Of a stretch of DNA of 64,000 nucleotides, positions 27,047 to 35,369 are shown one piece after another. The position numbers and the translations under genes were made by a program. The stretch comes from Bacteroidota bacterium (GTDB lineage: Bacteria > Bacteroidota > Bacteroidia > AKYH767-A > OLB10), in the NCBI GenBank assembly GCA_016709725.1, contig JADJMG010000001.1, positions 62,001 to 126,000 on the forward strand, read 5' to 3'. Below the pieces are notes generated by a model. The model did no database searches and had not been told where the DNA came from. It saw nothing but the letters and a program-made list of their open reading frames with translations. Numbering within the stretch: the stretch's first letter is position 1; each line of letters begins with the position of its first letter.

Positions 27047-28353
27047 ATGGCTGAAATTGTAAGAATGCCCAAGATGTCGGACACCATGACCGAAGGCGTA
27101 TTAGTGAAATGGCATAAGAAAGTGGGTGATACTGTTAAGAACGGTGAACTTGTTGCTGAAGTAGAGACAGACAAAGCCACCATGGAATTTGAATCGTACC
27201 AAGCCGGTACACTATTATACCTCGGTGTTGAAGAGGGAAAAGCCATTCCGGTAGATGGGATTCTAGCCATTATGGGGAAGCCCGGTGAAGATTTTAAAGA
27301 ACTTTTAGTATCCGCACAAAAAGAAGACGAAGCGAAAGCAGCACCTGCAGCTGCGGCACCTGTTGAGCCTGTGGCTGCTGCAAAACCTGCGGCACAAGCA
27401 AGTGCAAGCACAGTTGCTGCCCCTCCTACTCCAACGATATCTGCTCCTAAAGTGCAAGAAATTGTTCACTCCGTTAATGGTGATGAACGCTTAAAAATAT
27501 CGCCTTTAGCAAAACGATTAGCTACTGAAAAAGGCATCGACCTCGGCATGCTGAAAGGATCTGGCGAACACGGTCGAATCGTAAAACGCGATATCGACTG
27601 GTTCAAGCCTGGAAGTTTTGTGCAAGGATCTTCTTTGTCGGCAAAAGCGGTGACGAAAGAAAGCTTTGAAGAGGTAACGGTGACGCAGATGAGAAAAACC
27701 ATCGCGCGTCGTTTAGCAGAAAGTAAATTTACAGCGCCACACTTTTACCTTACCATGGACATTGACATGGACGAAGTAGTTCGTGCGCGTGAAAGTATTA
27801 ATCAGGTTACACAAGTAAAAATATCATTCAACGATTTTGTGGTGAAAGCTGTTGCTACCTCACTTCGCGAACATCCCGCAGTGAATTCAGCATGGCTGGG
27901 CGATCGCATTCGTTACAATCATCATATTCACATTGGGGTTGCAGTTGCTGTGGAAGATGGGCTTTTAGTTCCTGTAGTACGCTTTGCTGATAGCAAGTCA
28001 CTAAGTCAAATTGCAGTTGAAGTAAAAGAATTTGCAAAAAAGCAAAAGACAAAAAACTACAACCACAAGATTGGGAAGGAAACACATTTACCATTTCCAA
28101 TTTAGGAATGTTCAATATTGAATCCTTTACTGCGATTATTAATCCGCCCGATGCATGCATTCTCGCGATTGGTGCTATCAAACAAATTCCAGTGGTAAAA
28201 AATGGAATGGTACAACCCGGCAACGTCATGAAAGTAACGTTGAGTTGCGATCACAGAGTGGTAGATGGTGTAGTGGGATCTAAATTCCTAAACACATTTA
28301 AAGCGCTTTTAGAGAATCCGATTGTGATGTTGGGGCAGGGAAATATAGAATAG
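27047..28353 (+). CDS. pdhC: Pyruvate dehydrogenase E2 (dihydrolipoamide acetyltransferase; one frame break)
   Basis: Acetyl transfer to CoA and structural core of the pyruvate dehydrogenase complex. About 435 residues with one base restored. Lipoyl domain at 1-80 (lipoylated Lys in VETDKATMEFE), Ala/Pro-rich linker, peripheral-subunit binding domain (KISPLAKRLATEKGIDL), then the catalytic domain to SNLGMFNIESFTAIINPP and the active-site motif DHRVVDG. The frame breaks in the six-A run near 28036-28041; a seventh A restores EFAKKAKDKKLQPQDWEGNT. Start at 27047 (MAEIVRMPKMSDTM) is standard. An essential enzyme like this is unlikely to be truly broken. Confidence 0.93.
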
Positions 28354-28532
28354 TTGGGAATTGGGATCGCGAAAAGCTTTGTGTATTGGGAGTTGGGATC
28401 AGTAGGAAGCTTCGCGAGGGGTTGGGACTTCGGATGAAGATAGACCTTCCTGCTGAGGAGATTGGTAACAGTGAGAGAGTTACCAGTAAGGAAATGTTTT
28501 ATATGACAATTTTTGTAAGTTGAAGAAATCTG
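28354..28532. other. Intergenic DNA with GGGA-word repeats and a small hairpin
   Basis: Near-copies of TTGGGA(A/G)TTGGGATC occur at about 28356-28410. A perfect 7-bp stem, TGGTAAC/GTTACCA (28463-28485, 9-base loop), has no T run after it, so it is not a clear terminator. Confidence 0.4.
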
Positions 28533-28685
28533 ATGAAAAATATTGGAAAAAGCAGCTTAGAAAAAGCATTTCGATTATTCGAATCGAGTGACATAAATAA
28601 AATAGAAATCGGCACGACCAAAGGTCTCAAAGAAATACATCATTATCTGTTTGATGGTTTATACGATTTTGCTGGCGAAATTTGA
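28533..28685 (+). pseudogene. Fic/DOC-family remnant (N-terminal 50 residues)
   Basis: A 50-codon open frame, MKNIGKSSLEKAFRLFESSD then KIEIGTTKGLKEIHHYLFDG and LYDFAGEI followed by TGA. This is the conserved N-terminal part of Fic/DOC cell-filamentation proteins (LKEIHxYLFxxxYDFAG). The catalytic HPFxxGNGR region is not found downstream, where a minus-strand T9SS gene begins at once. I read it as a truncated relic left by deletion or replacement; intact Fic proteins AMPylate targets or serve as toxins. Confidence 0.65.
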
Positions 28686-28702
28686 ACAATTTATATTTTG
28701 AT

Positions 28703-30089
28703 TCAATACAGAATGGTTAAACTACCAGATGTACTTTTATCATCACCTTTGCAATCTTTGTAATTTGCCACAAAATAGTAAACACCTTGCATCACTTTTT
28801 GGTTGTTATAATATCCATTCCAACTAAAATATTTATTGTCTGTGCTAAACACTTTTTTACCCCATCGGTTGTAAATTATCAATTCAAGTTTTTCACCATC
28901 ACCGTAAACCATAAAGGTGTCATTTATAAGATCATTATTAGGTGAAAATGAATTGGGAATAAAAAAATCGCATGGACATATTTCATTCTTAACTAAAACA
29001 GAATCTATTAATGTATCGCATTGATTTGTTTGTGTGAAATAATATTTTCCAGGTTGTTTTGCCTTGATGCTCTGAGCTGTTACTCCTGTTGACCATAAAC
29101 CTTCAATTCCGTTAGTGGCTTTTATCTCTATTTCTGTTTCATCACATTTTGTTATAATTTCATCAGGTAAAACATCGGTTAGCCGACTCATTACTTTGAT
29201 GTAATCTTTTTTATTATTGTGTCGTTGCAAACATCATCCATTACAAAAGTAACGTCATAGTTTCGGGCTGGTTGTAAAATACTGGTTGTGGATATAGGTC
29301 AATGCTTGAAGAAGGACTGCCTCCATCAAATTGCCAGTCTACATGAGTGGGTTGGGTCCAGTTTGTAGCACTAAAATTTACATAGCCACTATCGCAAATA
29401 ATTTGAGGTGTGCCAACAAAATCAGTTTCCTGAAACTCTGTTATTTCAAAATCATCAAATAAATAGTAATTCATGATTATGGGTCCTGTAAAAGAATTGC
29501 TATTGCAAAAAGGGCCCACCAAAACACTATCATAGTTCTGAGTGGGTGTAAAACAAAAAGAAAAATCGACATAATCATTCTGAAACAGATCCATTGGGCT
29601 TATGCTTATTTGCGGGCGCTCATTAATACAGCCTTTAGAATAATAGGAAAAACTTAGTGGCGAGTTGCTATCGTAAAAATACAATCCGAAATCGTTTTGA
29701 TTATGAGGCTGGGTAAATACATTAAGCCCTACCGAAAATTTTATTAAGTATCTTTTACCTGCAATTAATGGGAATTTTAACTTTGATTTTATCAATTCAC
29801 TATAATAGTAAACAGCGGTATCTGAAAGGAGTCCACCCAACATGCAAACGAAACCACTTCCATTATTTGGAAACTGAAAATTATTGCCATTATTAAAGCC
29901 ACAATTATAATAGTCTGGAGAGTGCCTTATTGGAAACCATCCTGTACAAAATTCAACCTGATCTAAACTATAGGGGCAACTATCATGCGCTTCAAAAGTT
30001 CCATTTTCTACAAAATTTTGAGCTTTTGCAACTGGCATATTAATGCTACAAATCAATAATAAAAATGATACTATTAAATATTTTTTCAC
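28703..30089 (-). CDS. T9SS type B sorting-domain (CHU_C) secreted protein (two frame breaks)
   Basis: Secreted protein of about 462 residues with two bases restored. A signal peptide (MKKYLIVSFLLLICSINM to AKAQ) is followed by a lectin-like beta-sandwich (FVENGTFEAHDSCPYSLDQV, CTGWFPIRHSPDYYN), a PKD-like segment (VDWQFDGGSPSSSID) and the gliding-motility-type C-terminal domain CDFFIPNSFSPNNDLINDTF, YNRWGKKVF, GVYYFVANYKDCKG. The breaks are in TTTT near 29274-29280 and in a six-A run near 29212-29217; extra T and A give PARNYDVTFVMDDV and IIKKDYIKVMSRL. The type B domain directs export and often remains attached to partners. Confidence 0.82.
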
Positions 30090-30136
30090 GGCTATGATAA
30101 TCCTTTATAAAATCAAACAATGCAGTATTTAAGTAT

Positions 30137-30144
30137 CAAATATA
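30137..30144 (-). promoter_or_regulatory. -7 promoter box TATATTTG for the type B sorting gene
   Basis: Exact TAnnTTTG match on the minus strand, 47 bases before the ATG at 30089. Confidence 0.4.
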
Positions 30145-30517
30145 AGTTAAAAATTTTAGAAACTTCAACTTTATTTGTAAGCCTATCGTACGGAAAATTA
30201 AATCAACTTGGAATTATAAAAAATTCCAGAAGATATTACTAGAAGATCTTAAAAACCAATTTACTCCAGACAACTGACATTGCAGAAAGACGGAAGATTA
30301 AACGGTGTATTGTTGCTTTTAAAGTGTTACTCTTTTTATTGTACGCTGAATTGACGCTCATACTAATCCAATTGAATTTATCAGCAGAAATGTAGCTATA
30401 GGTAATGCGATGGAAAGCAATTCAAAGTAATAGCATTCTAGCACCAACCGCCTTGTTTATGATACGTATTGACTGAATGAGGTGAAAGTGTTACATTCGT
30501 CTTCGCAAGCAATGAAT

Positions 30518-30534
30518 CTGCCTGCAGCAGGCAG
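30518..30534. repeat. G+C-rich palindrome CTGCCTGC-A-GCAGGCAG
   Basis: Perfect 8-bp inverted repeat around a single A. Sister copies lie at 41423-41441, 43386-43427 (two) and 63571-63589. Confidence 0.9.
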
Positions 30535-30572
30535 GCAATAATCGGATTGCGATTAGCAATGTATCACGATTA

Positions 30573-30603
30573 TTTGACCGTTCTGTCTTAACTCTTACAT
30601 TTG
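30573..30603 (+). promoter_or_regulatory. Full Bacteroidota promoter (TTTG, 19-base spacer, TACATTTG), leaderless
   Basis: TTTG at 30573-30576 and TACATTTG at 30596-30603 with the ideal 19-base spacer. The ATG at 30608 is 4 bases beyond the box. This is the best promoter in the window and the best case for a leaderless start. Confidence 0.72.
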
Positions 30604-30607
30604 TGAT

Positions 30608-31894
30608 ATGAAATATTTAATTTTACCCCTTCTACTTTGGCTGTCGACAAATTCGAATGGACAAAGTGTTATTAGTGCTGTAAACTCAGGTGCCGTATCC
30701 AACAATAATTTAGTTTACTCCGTTGGTGAAATTTTCGTAATCCCTACAACAAATTCAAACGATGCTAACTCCGGTTTAATCGGCGTGTTATCCCGAATAG
30801 AGTTTTTTACAACGGGACTCAATGAAAGTATCCTATCAAACGATTTGAGCGTATTTCCAAATCCAACTAATAGTTCTATTTATTTCAAAACATCAAACAA
30901 GAACTCGTTTCAACAAATTTTTATTTATGACAACACAGGACGTTTAGTTTTACATCAGAATACACCAACGGCATCCATTGACTTGACCAATCTTTCAGTC
31001 GGCATGTACACCATTCTCACAGACAACACAACTCATAATAAACCAACCAATGCACAAGGACTTTTTAACCTCAATATTGGACAAGGTAGCCCAACAACTG
31101 GAACTTTTTCTACCATTAACTGGGCGACAAATACTAAGTTTTTAAAAGTAGAAATTGACCCAAGTGGAGGAACAAATTATGTTACCGTAGGAACCAATCA
31201 ACTAATGAGTGTACCTTATGCTTTGTATTCGGAGAATACTAATTCAGGCAATATTTCAGGTTTATCAAATCTATCAAGCACAAAGAACGGAACTATGCTT
31301 GTTGTTTACACAAGTTCTAATGCTTATGGGTTTACCGTCTCCAGTGGAGGCAATCCAACTTGGTATTCACAATCGCTATCGGGTACACCTATTGGGGCAA
31401 TCGCTACCGACAGTTCCATTGTAGTATATACAAATTCGAATGCTTATGGCTTTACAAGTTCAAGTGGAGGGAATCCCACTTGGTATGCTCAATCGCTTTC
31501 AGGAACTCCAACGGGTATTACATCAAGTGGTAATACCATTGTCGTTTATACCTCATCAAACTCATATGGTTTTACAAATTCAAGCGGAGGCAATCCAACG
31601 TGGTATGCTCAATCTCTATCGGGCACTCCTATTGGAACAACCGTTAATGGCAAAGATTGTATCGTTGTCTATACCTCTTCAAATGCATACGGGTTTATGA
31701 CTTCAAGTGGAGGTAATCCATCTTGGTATGCTCAATCGTTATCAGGCACACCCATCGGCGGGTCGGCTAGTGGCCAATTCATAGTGATTTACACCTCATC
31801 TAACTCTTATGGTTTTACGCGTGCTAGTGGAGGGAGTCCAACCTGGTATTCTCAATCCCTATCAGGAAGACCTGCAGGAATTGTTCCTAAATAA
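30608..31894 (+). CDS. Surface protein with internal sorting-like domain and five 40-residue repeats
   Basis: Protein of 428 residues. A signal peptide (MKYLILPLLLWLSTNSNGQ) leads to a T9SS type A-like domain at about 85-145 (LSVFPNPTNSSIYF, IYDNTGRLVLHQ, LSVGMYTIL), unusually not at the C-terminus. Next is a module found ahead of tail-fibre-like proteins (GLFNLNIGQGS, LMSVPYALYSEN). Residues about 225-428 form five near-identical repeats of about 40 residues: IVVYTSSNAYGFT, then SSGGNPTWYAQSLSGTPIG. Repeat length and the beta-strand, Gly/Ser turn pattern suggest a five-bladed propeller (inference). I do not recognise the repeat as a named family. It looks like a fusion of two proteins around residue 145, where the sorting domain runs into the second module. 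Confidence 0.75.
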   Translation: MKYLILPLLLWLSTNSNGQSVISAVNSGAVSNNNLVYSVGEIFVIPTTNSNDANSGLIGVLSRIEFFTTGLNESILSNDLSVFPNPTNSSIYFKTSNKNSFQQIFIYDNTGRLVLHQNTPTASIDLTNLSVGMYTILTDNTTHNKPTNAQGLFNLNIGQGSPTTGTFSTINWATNTKFLKVEIDPSGGTNYVTVGTNQLMSVPYALYSENTNSGNISGLSNLSSTKNGTMLVVYTSSNAYGFTVSSGGNPTWYSQSLSGTPIGAIATDSSIVVYTNSNAYGFTSSSGGNPTWYAQSLSGTPTGITSSGNTIVVYTSSNSYGFTNSSGGNPTWYAQSLSGTPIGTTVNGKDCIVVYTSSNAYGFMTSSGGNPSWYAQSLSGTPIGGSASGQFIVIYTSSNSYGFTRASGGSPTWYSQSLSGRPAGIVPK

Positions 31895-32180
31895 CTTTTT
31901 TATCCTCTGTCATTAAAATAGAAAGTCGAACGCACAACAGTGGTTGCAAGGCAGGTTTGAAGTGGGAAGTATTTCAACCTCCTTAGAAATAATTATTCAT
32001 GGTTTGAAATTTTGTATCTTCGAATTAAATTATACGATGATTATTCTGTTCACTGCAAAGTTGCAAATGATAAGAAATATGAACCTGACTTCAGCTAGCT
32101 TGTTCGTATCGGATAGAAATTAGTTAGTTGTTATTGAAGAGAGACAAAATAAAAAAATTAAACAATCAAATAATGTAAGT
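31895..32180. other. Intergenic region with cassette-junction-like motif
   Basis: It holds GGTTGCAAGGCAGG words, a hairpin-prone GAACCTGACTTCAGCTAGC stretch, and the 30-base motif at 32107-32136 that recurs at 41465-41494. No gene is seen. Confidence 0.45.
32107..32136 (+). repeat. Junction motif copy 1 (TATCG..AATTAGTTAG)
   Basis: TATCGGATAGAAATTAGTTA then GTTGTTATTG. It matches 41465-41494 at 25 of 30 positions. GTTAG is at 32123-32127 and the VOC gene starts 54 bases after it. Confidence 0.65.
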
Positions 32181-32543
32181 ATGAATTTTTCAAAACTAGT
32201 ACCCAGTGTGTTTTACATCGACATTTCCGACGGACTAAAGTTATTTGTTGATTGTCTTCAATTTTCGATTGAACACGAAGATTTAAAATCTTCTCAACCT
32301 TATTGTGTTTTAATAAAAGACGGAATACGAATTATGGTTTTTCAAGACGAGAAATTGGCCAAAGAACATTATCCAGAGCTAAGAATTGAAACGGATAATA
32401 TTGAAGAAGTGTATGCAAAGGTATCAGCTTCTCATCCTCACCTACTACACCCAAATCTCAATAAAGTAACGACCAGACCTTGGGGTGCCAAAGAATTTGC
32501 GATTAGAGATAAGCAAGTTGGTATAAGATTCCAACAATGGTAA
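32181..32543 (+). CDS. VOC (glyoxalase/bleomycin-resistance-like) superfamily protein
   Basis: Protein of 120 residues with the beta-alpha-beta-beta-beta layout of the VOC fold: VPSVFYIDISDGLKLFVDCL, YCVLIKDGIRIMVFQD, ELRIETDNIEEVYAKV, TRPWGAKEFAIRDKQVGIRFQQW. Metal ligands typical of glyoxalase I are not clearly kept; RPWG...F..RD is common in the antibiotic-binding and uncharacterised subgroups. It stands alone between two copies of the AGTTAG junction motif, like a one-gene cassette, a very common cargo type in integron cassettes. Specific substrate unknown. Confidence 0.75.
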   Translation: MNFSKLVPSVFYIDISDGLKLFVDCLQFSIEHEDLKSSQPYCVLIKDGIRIMVFQDEKLAKEHYPELRIETDNIEEVYAKVSASHPHLLHPNLNKVTTRPWGAKEFAIRDKQVGIRFQQW

Positions 32544-32611
32544 ACAACTGATTTAAATGTACAAACAACGAAATTGCGTTTCGTACAACAAAACGATAGC
32601 AATTAGTTAGC
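32544..32611 (+). repeat. Cassette-end-like element with hairpin and GTTAGC
   Basis: It follows the VOC stop directly: ACAACTG, then a hairpin TGTAC..CGAAA / TTTCG..TACA (32558-32587) with unpaired bases on one side, then GATAGCAATTAGTTAGCAG with GTTAG at 32606-32610. AAC at the left, an imperfect stem and GTT at the right resemble an attC site, although the strict 7-base core consensus is not met. Confidence 0.45.
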
Positions 32612-32724
32612 AGAAATTTTATTAAACATCCTACCATTTTCAATCAAACGCAATAAAAGCGATCAAGCTTTTCTAAAACAACAATAATAGAAAAGTCCTT
32701 TTTAATAAAAACAAATTCATTACT

Positions 32725-32913
32725 CTATACGCTAAAAACATCCTCTAATTCATTCGACAATGAATTTAATATCGTTGAATAATCAGGAACAGCTTCACCG
32801 ATTACATTAACAAGATGCTTTTGTGTATGATTCCCTTCCATAAGGGAAACAATATCCATCCATAATCGAGTTGCCTGTAGTTGAAGTTTAGCAAAAAAGA
32901 AAGTTTGTTTCAT
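32725..32913 (-). CDS. Small hypothetical protein (62 residues)
   Basis: Open frame of 62 residues (MKQTFFFAKLQLQATRLWMD, ending LSNELEDVFSV) starting 23 bases after the end of the tail-fibre gene on the same strand. The composition is protein-like, with a mixed helical pattern and an acidic end. No family is recognised. It could be a small partner of the gene upstream or a chance frame. Confidence 0.4.
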   Translation of the reverse strand: MKQTFFFAKLQLQATRLWMDIVSLMEGNHTQKHLVNVIGEAVPDYSTILNSLSNELEDVFSV

Positions 32914-32936
32914 CAGAACTAAATTACGAAGTGAAT

Positions 32937-34634
32937 CTATCGTATTGAAGAAGTGGTTTGCAACATCTCCATTTGCGTCGTTTCGATATGCTTAATTCGA
33001 TCAATAACTGAATTCAACATGGCTTCAAGTTCTTGATTGCGTACCATGAGTTTTTCGTTTTCATTCGCAAGTTCTTGTACTGCTTTCACCAATGGAACTA
33101 CAAATTCGGCATAACGTACAGCATACGTATCGTTGGCATTCTGGGGTTTTTGTACTCCACTAAAATCATATCCGGTCTTAAACGCTGCATCCTCTACTTC
33201 TTGAGCGATGAAGCCGGTGTAACGAACTTGCGCCTTTTCTCCGAACTTATGATTGGCCGCTAATATGGAATCTTTGTTTTCTTCTGTCAATACATGACTT
33301 AAATAAGAAGGAATGTCGAGGTTGTATGAAACAGGTCTCAATGCTAAAATAAATGGTAACCCGGGAATATCCTCCTGAACATTCCTTTTAAATCGCCCAT
33401 CAGATAACACACTCCAATTTACCGCTCCACCAATGGCTGTAACAAATGCATTCCCAATCTTCACTTGATTGCTTGCAGTTACTACTGCATTATAACCAAG
33501 AGCTGTAGCATTTGAAAAACTATTTAAACTAGCATCTGCTAAAGCACCTAAGAAAGTACAATTCGAATATGAAGTTTGCAGCATAGCTGCTTGAAAGCCA
33601 ACAGCGAGGTTGTTACTTCCAGAACTATTCCGCAACGAGTATGAGCCCATGGAGGTGTTATTGGAACCTGCTGCATTTACAAATCCTGAGTAGGCTCCAA
33701 AACCGCAATTATAGTTACCGGAGGTATTGCTTGAGAGGAATTTTCACCAAAGGCTGCATTGGAAGTCCCATTATTATTACTGAAAAGTGAAGAATAGCCA
33801 AAGGCGCTATTAAGAGTTCCGGTACTATTAAGTTTCAGCGACCAATTTCCATACCCGCAATTGAAACCTCCTGTATTATTCAACAACGATTCATATCCAT
33901 AGGCACAATTAAAGGTGCCGGCAGAAGCTGTTGAGAACATAGCATGATACCCGAAGACTTGATTATAGCTTCCTGTAGTCGCAGTAGTTAATGCTCCAGT
34001 GCCAACGGCTGTTGATTGAACACTACTTATTGCATTTTGCATGGCATAAGATCCGATGGCTGTATTCGAATATGAATTTGAAGCATTCTGAAGCGCAAAT
34101 GATCCAAGAGCGGTATTGAACTCACCATCCGTGTTCGACAAACCACTTTTAAAACCGATATACACATTATCAAAACCTGCACTGTTATTATTCAAGCCTG
34201 ATTGAAATCCGAGAAAAACATTACGACCCGTAGAAGGGTCCATCTATGTTGTCTATATAACCACTCCGCTGATTATTAATTTTGAATTGGATGGGTTGAT
34301 TGTCGGTAGTACCAATAAAATTTGCGGGACCATTTCCTGCATTCCCACTTAAACCCCAAGCATTCACAGCTCCTCCTACCGATTGCCATACGACACCATC
34401 GAAATACATAAACTTAGCACCTGTCAGATCATAAACAAGCAAACCAACGGCGGGCGCAACGATGGCAACTCGCTGCGCTGAGGTCAAACGAGGAATCAAA
34501 ATTCCTTTATCGGTGGAAACCATATCACATATTGCAGAGGCATGCGGTGTGGGATTGTTAATTCCGATGTTTTGCGCAATTAGCTCCAAAGAAGAAAGAA
34601 GAAGGACTAAAACGAAGAAGTAACATTTTCTCAT
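32937..34634 (-). CDS. Tail-fibre-like protein with S74 self-cleaving chaperone domain (two frame breaks)
   Basis: Exported trimeric-fibre-type protein of about 566 residues. A signal peptide (MRKCYFFVLVLLLSSLELIAQ) is followed by the Bacteroidota module GILIPRLTSAQRVAI, then a long array of loosely repeated Gly/Ala/Asn/Ser motifs (NTAIGSYAMQNA, STAVGTGALTTA, NCAYGYESLLNN, NSAFGYSSLFSN) like YadA-type head repeats. The C-terminal peptidase S74/intramolecular chaperone domain reads LSDGRFKRNVQEDI, FILALRPVSYNLD, YTGFIAQEVEDA, with the catalytic-type Ser-Asp, then a coiled coil (LANENEKLMVRNQELEAML). Breaks lie near 34243 (one extra base) and near 33730 (one missing). No prophage genes surround it, so it is a cellular surface protein. 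Confidence 0.8.
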
Positions 34635-34657
34635 GGCATAGTTGGATTTACTAATGA

Positions 34658-34665
34658 CAAAAATA
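34658..34665 (-). promoter_or_regulatory. -7 promoter box TATTTTTG for the tail-fibre gene
   Basis: Exact TAnnTTTG match on the minus strand, 23 bases before the ATG at 34634. Confidence 0.5.
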
Positions 34666-34715
34666 TGATGCCAAAAATGATGAAGGAATACTACTTAAGT
34701 GGTATAAAGAAATGA

Positions 34716-35351
34716 TCAAGATGATTTCCCGTACACTTTGTTAATCGCTTCCGTTCGCGAGTTCACCTGCAGCTTTTCATAAATATTGTACACATGTTTT
34801 CGCACTGTTTCTACACCGATCTCCTTTCTACTTGCGATTTCTTTGTACATTAACCCTTGTGCCAACAAATCCAATATTTCTTTTTCACGGGGAGTAAGTA
34901 ATTCGTTATGGATGGTCGCCTTTTGTTTAGAGGCAAACGAATCAACAACCATTCGAGCGATAGAAACACTCATCGGAGATCCTCCCTGACTAATTTCACG
35001 GATAGCAGTAAGAAGTTTATCGCCTGCATTATTTTTAAGTAAATAACCCGTAGCCCCGCTACACAGCGCCTGAAAAATATACTTGGGATTTTCAAAAACC
35101 GTACATACTAAAAACTGCACATTCGGATTTATTGGTTTAGCAATTCCAATACATTCTATTCCATTTTTTCCGACCATATTAATATCCATTAACACCACAT
35201 CACATGAATAATTTTCCCATGATTTCAGAAAACTATCGCCATTAGAAAATGTTTTTACGACAACCATATCATTTTCATCTGATATGATTCCTTCCATCAT
35301 TTCGAGAATTTCCTTATCGTCTTCTACCAGAATGATACGTATTTTTTTCAT
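34716..35351 (-). CDS. LuxR/NarL-family response regulator
   Basis: Two-component regulator of 211 residues. Receiver domain 1-120: acidic pocket VEDD, phospho-acceptor Asp in DVVLMDINM near residue 55, conserved Thr/Lys near CTVF and LLKNNAG. The C-terminal LuxR helix-turn-helix is LTPREKEILDLLAQGLMYKEI, VGVETVRKHVYNIYEKL. It follows the histidine kinase after an 18-base gap on the same strand, so the two are partners. Targets are unknown; the neighbouring T9SS and fibre genes are candidates by position only. Confidence 0.92.
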   Translation of the reverse strand: MKKIRIILVEDDKEILEMMEGIISDENDMVVVKTFSNGDSFLKSWENYSCDVVLMDINMVGKNGIECIGIAKPINPNVQFLVCTVFENPKYIFQALCSGATGYLLKNNAGDKLLTAIREISQGGSPMSVSIARMVVDSFASKQKATIHNELLTPREKEILDLLAQGLMYKEIASRKEIGVETVRKHVYNIYEKLQVNSRTEAINKVYGKSS

Positions 35352-35369
35352 AAATAAAACAGCTAATGA

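Larger units (their letters stand above)
30090..30607. other. Divergent intergenic region, 518 bases
   Basis: It holds a minus-strand -7 box (30137-30144), the G+C-rich palindrome CTGCCTGC-A-GCAGGCAG (30518-30534) followed by a TATCG/GCAAT-like tail, and the strong plus-strand promoter at 30573-30603. No open frame or RNA gene was recognised in the middle 350 bases. Confidence 0.55.

Noticed and set aside
28463..28485. Terminator or small RNA hairpin
   Set aside because: The 7-bp stem TGGTAAC/GTTACCA lacks a T run and is not placed behind the pdhC stop as expected. Mentioned only in the intergenic entry.
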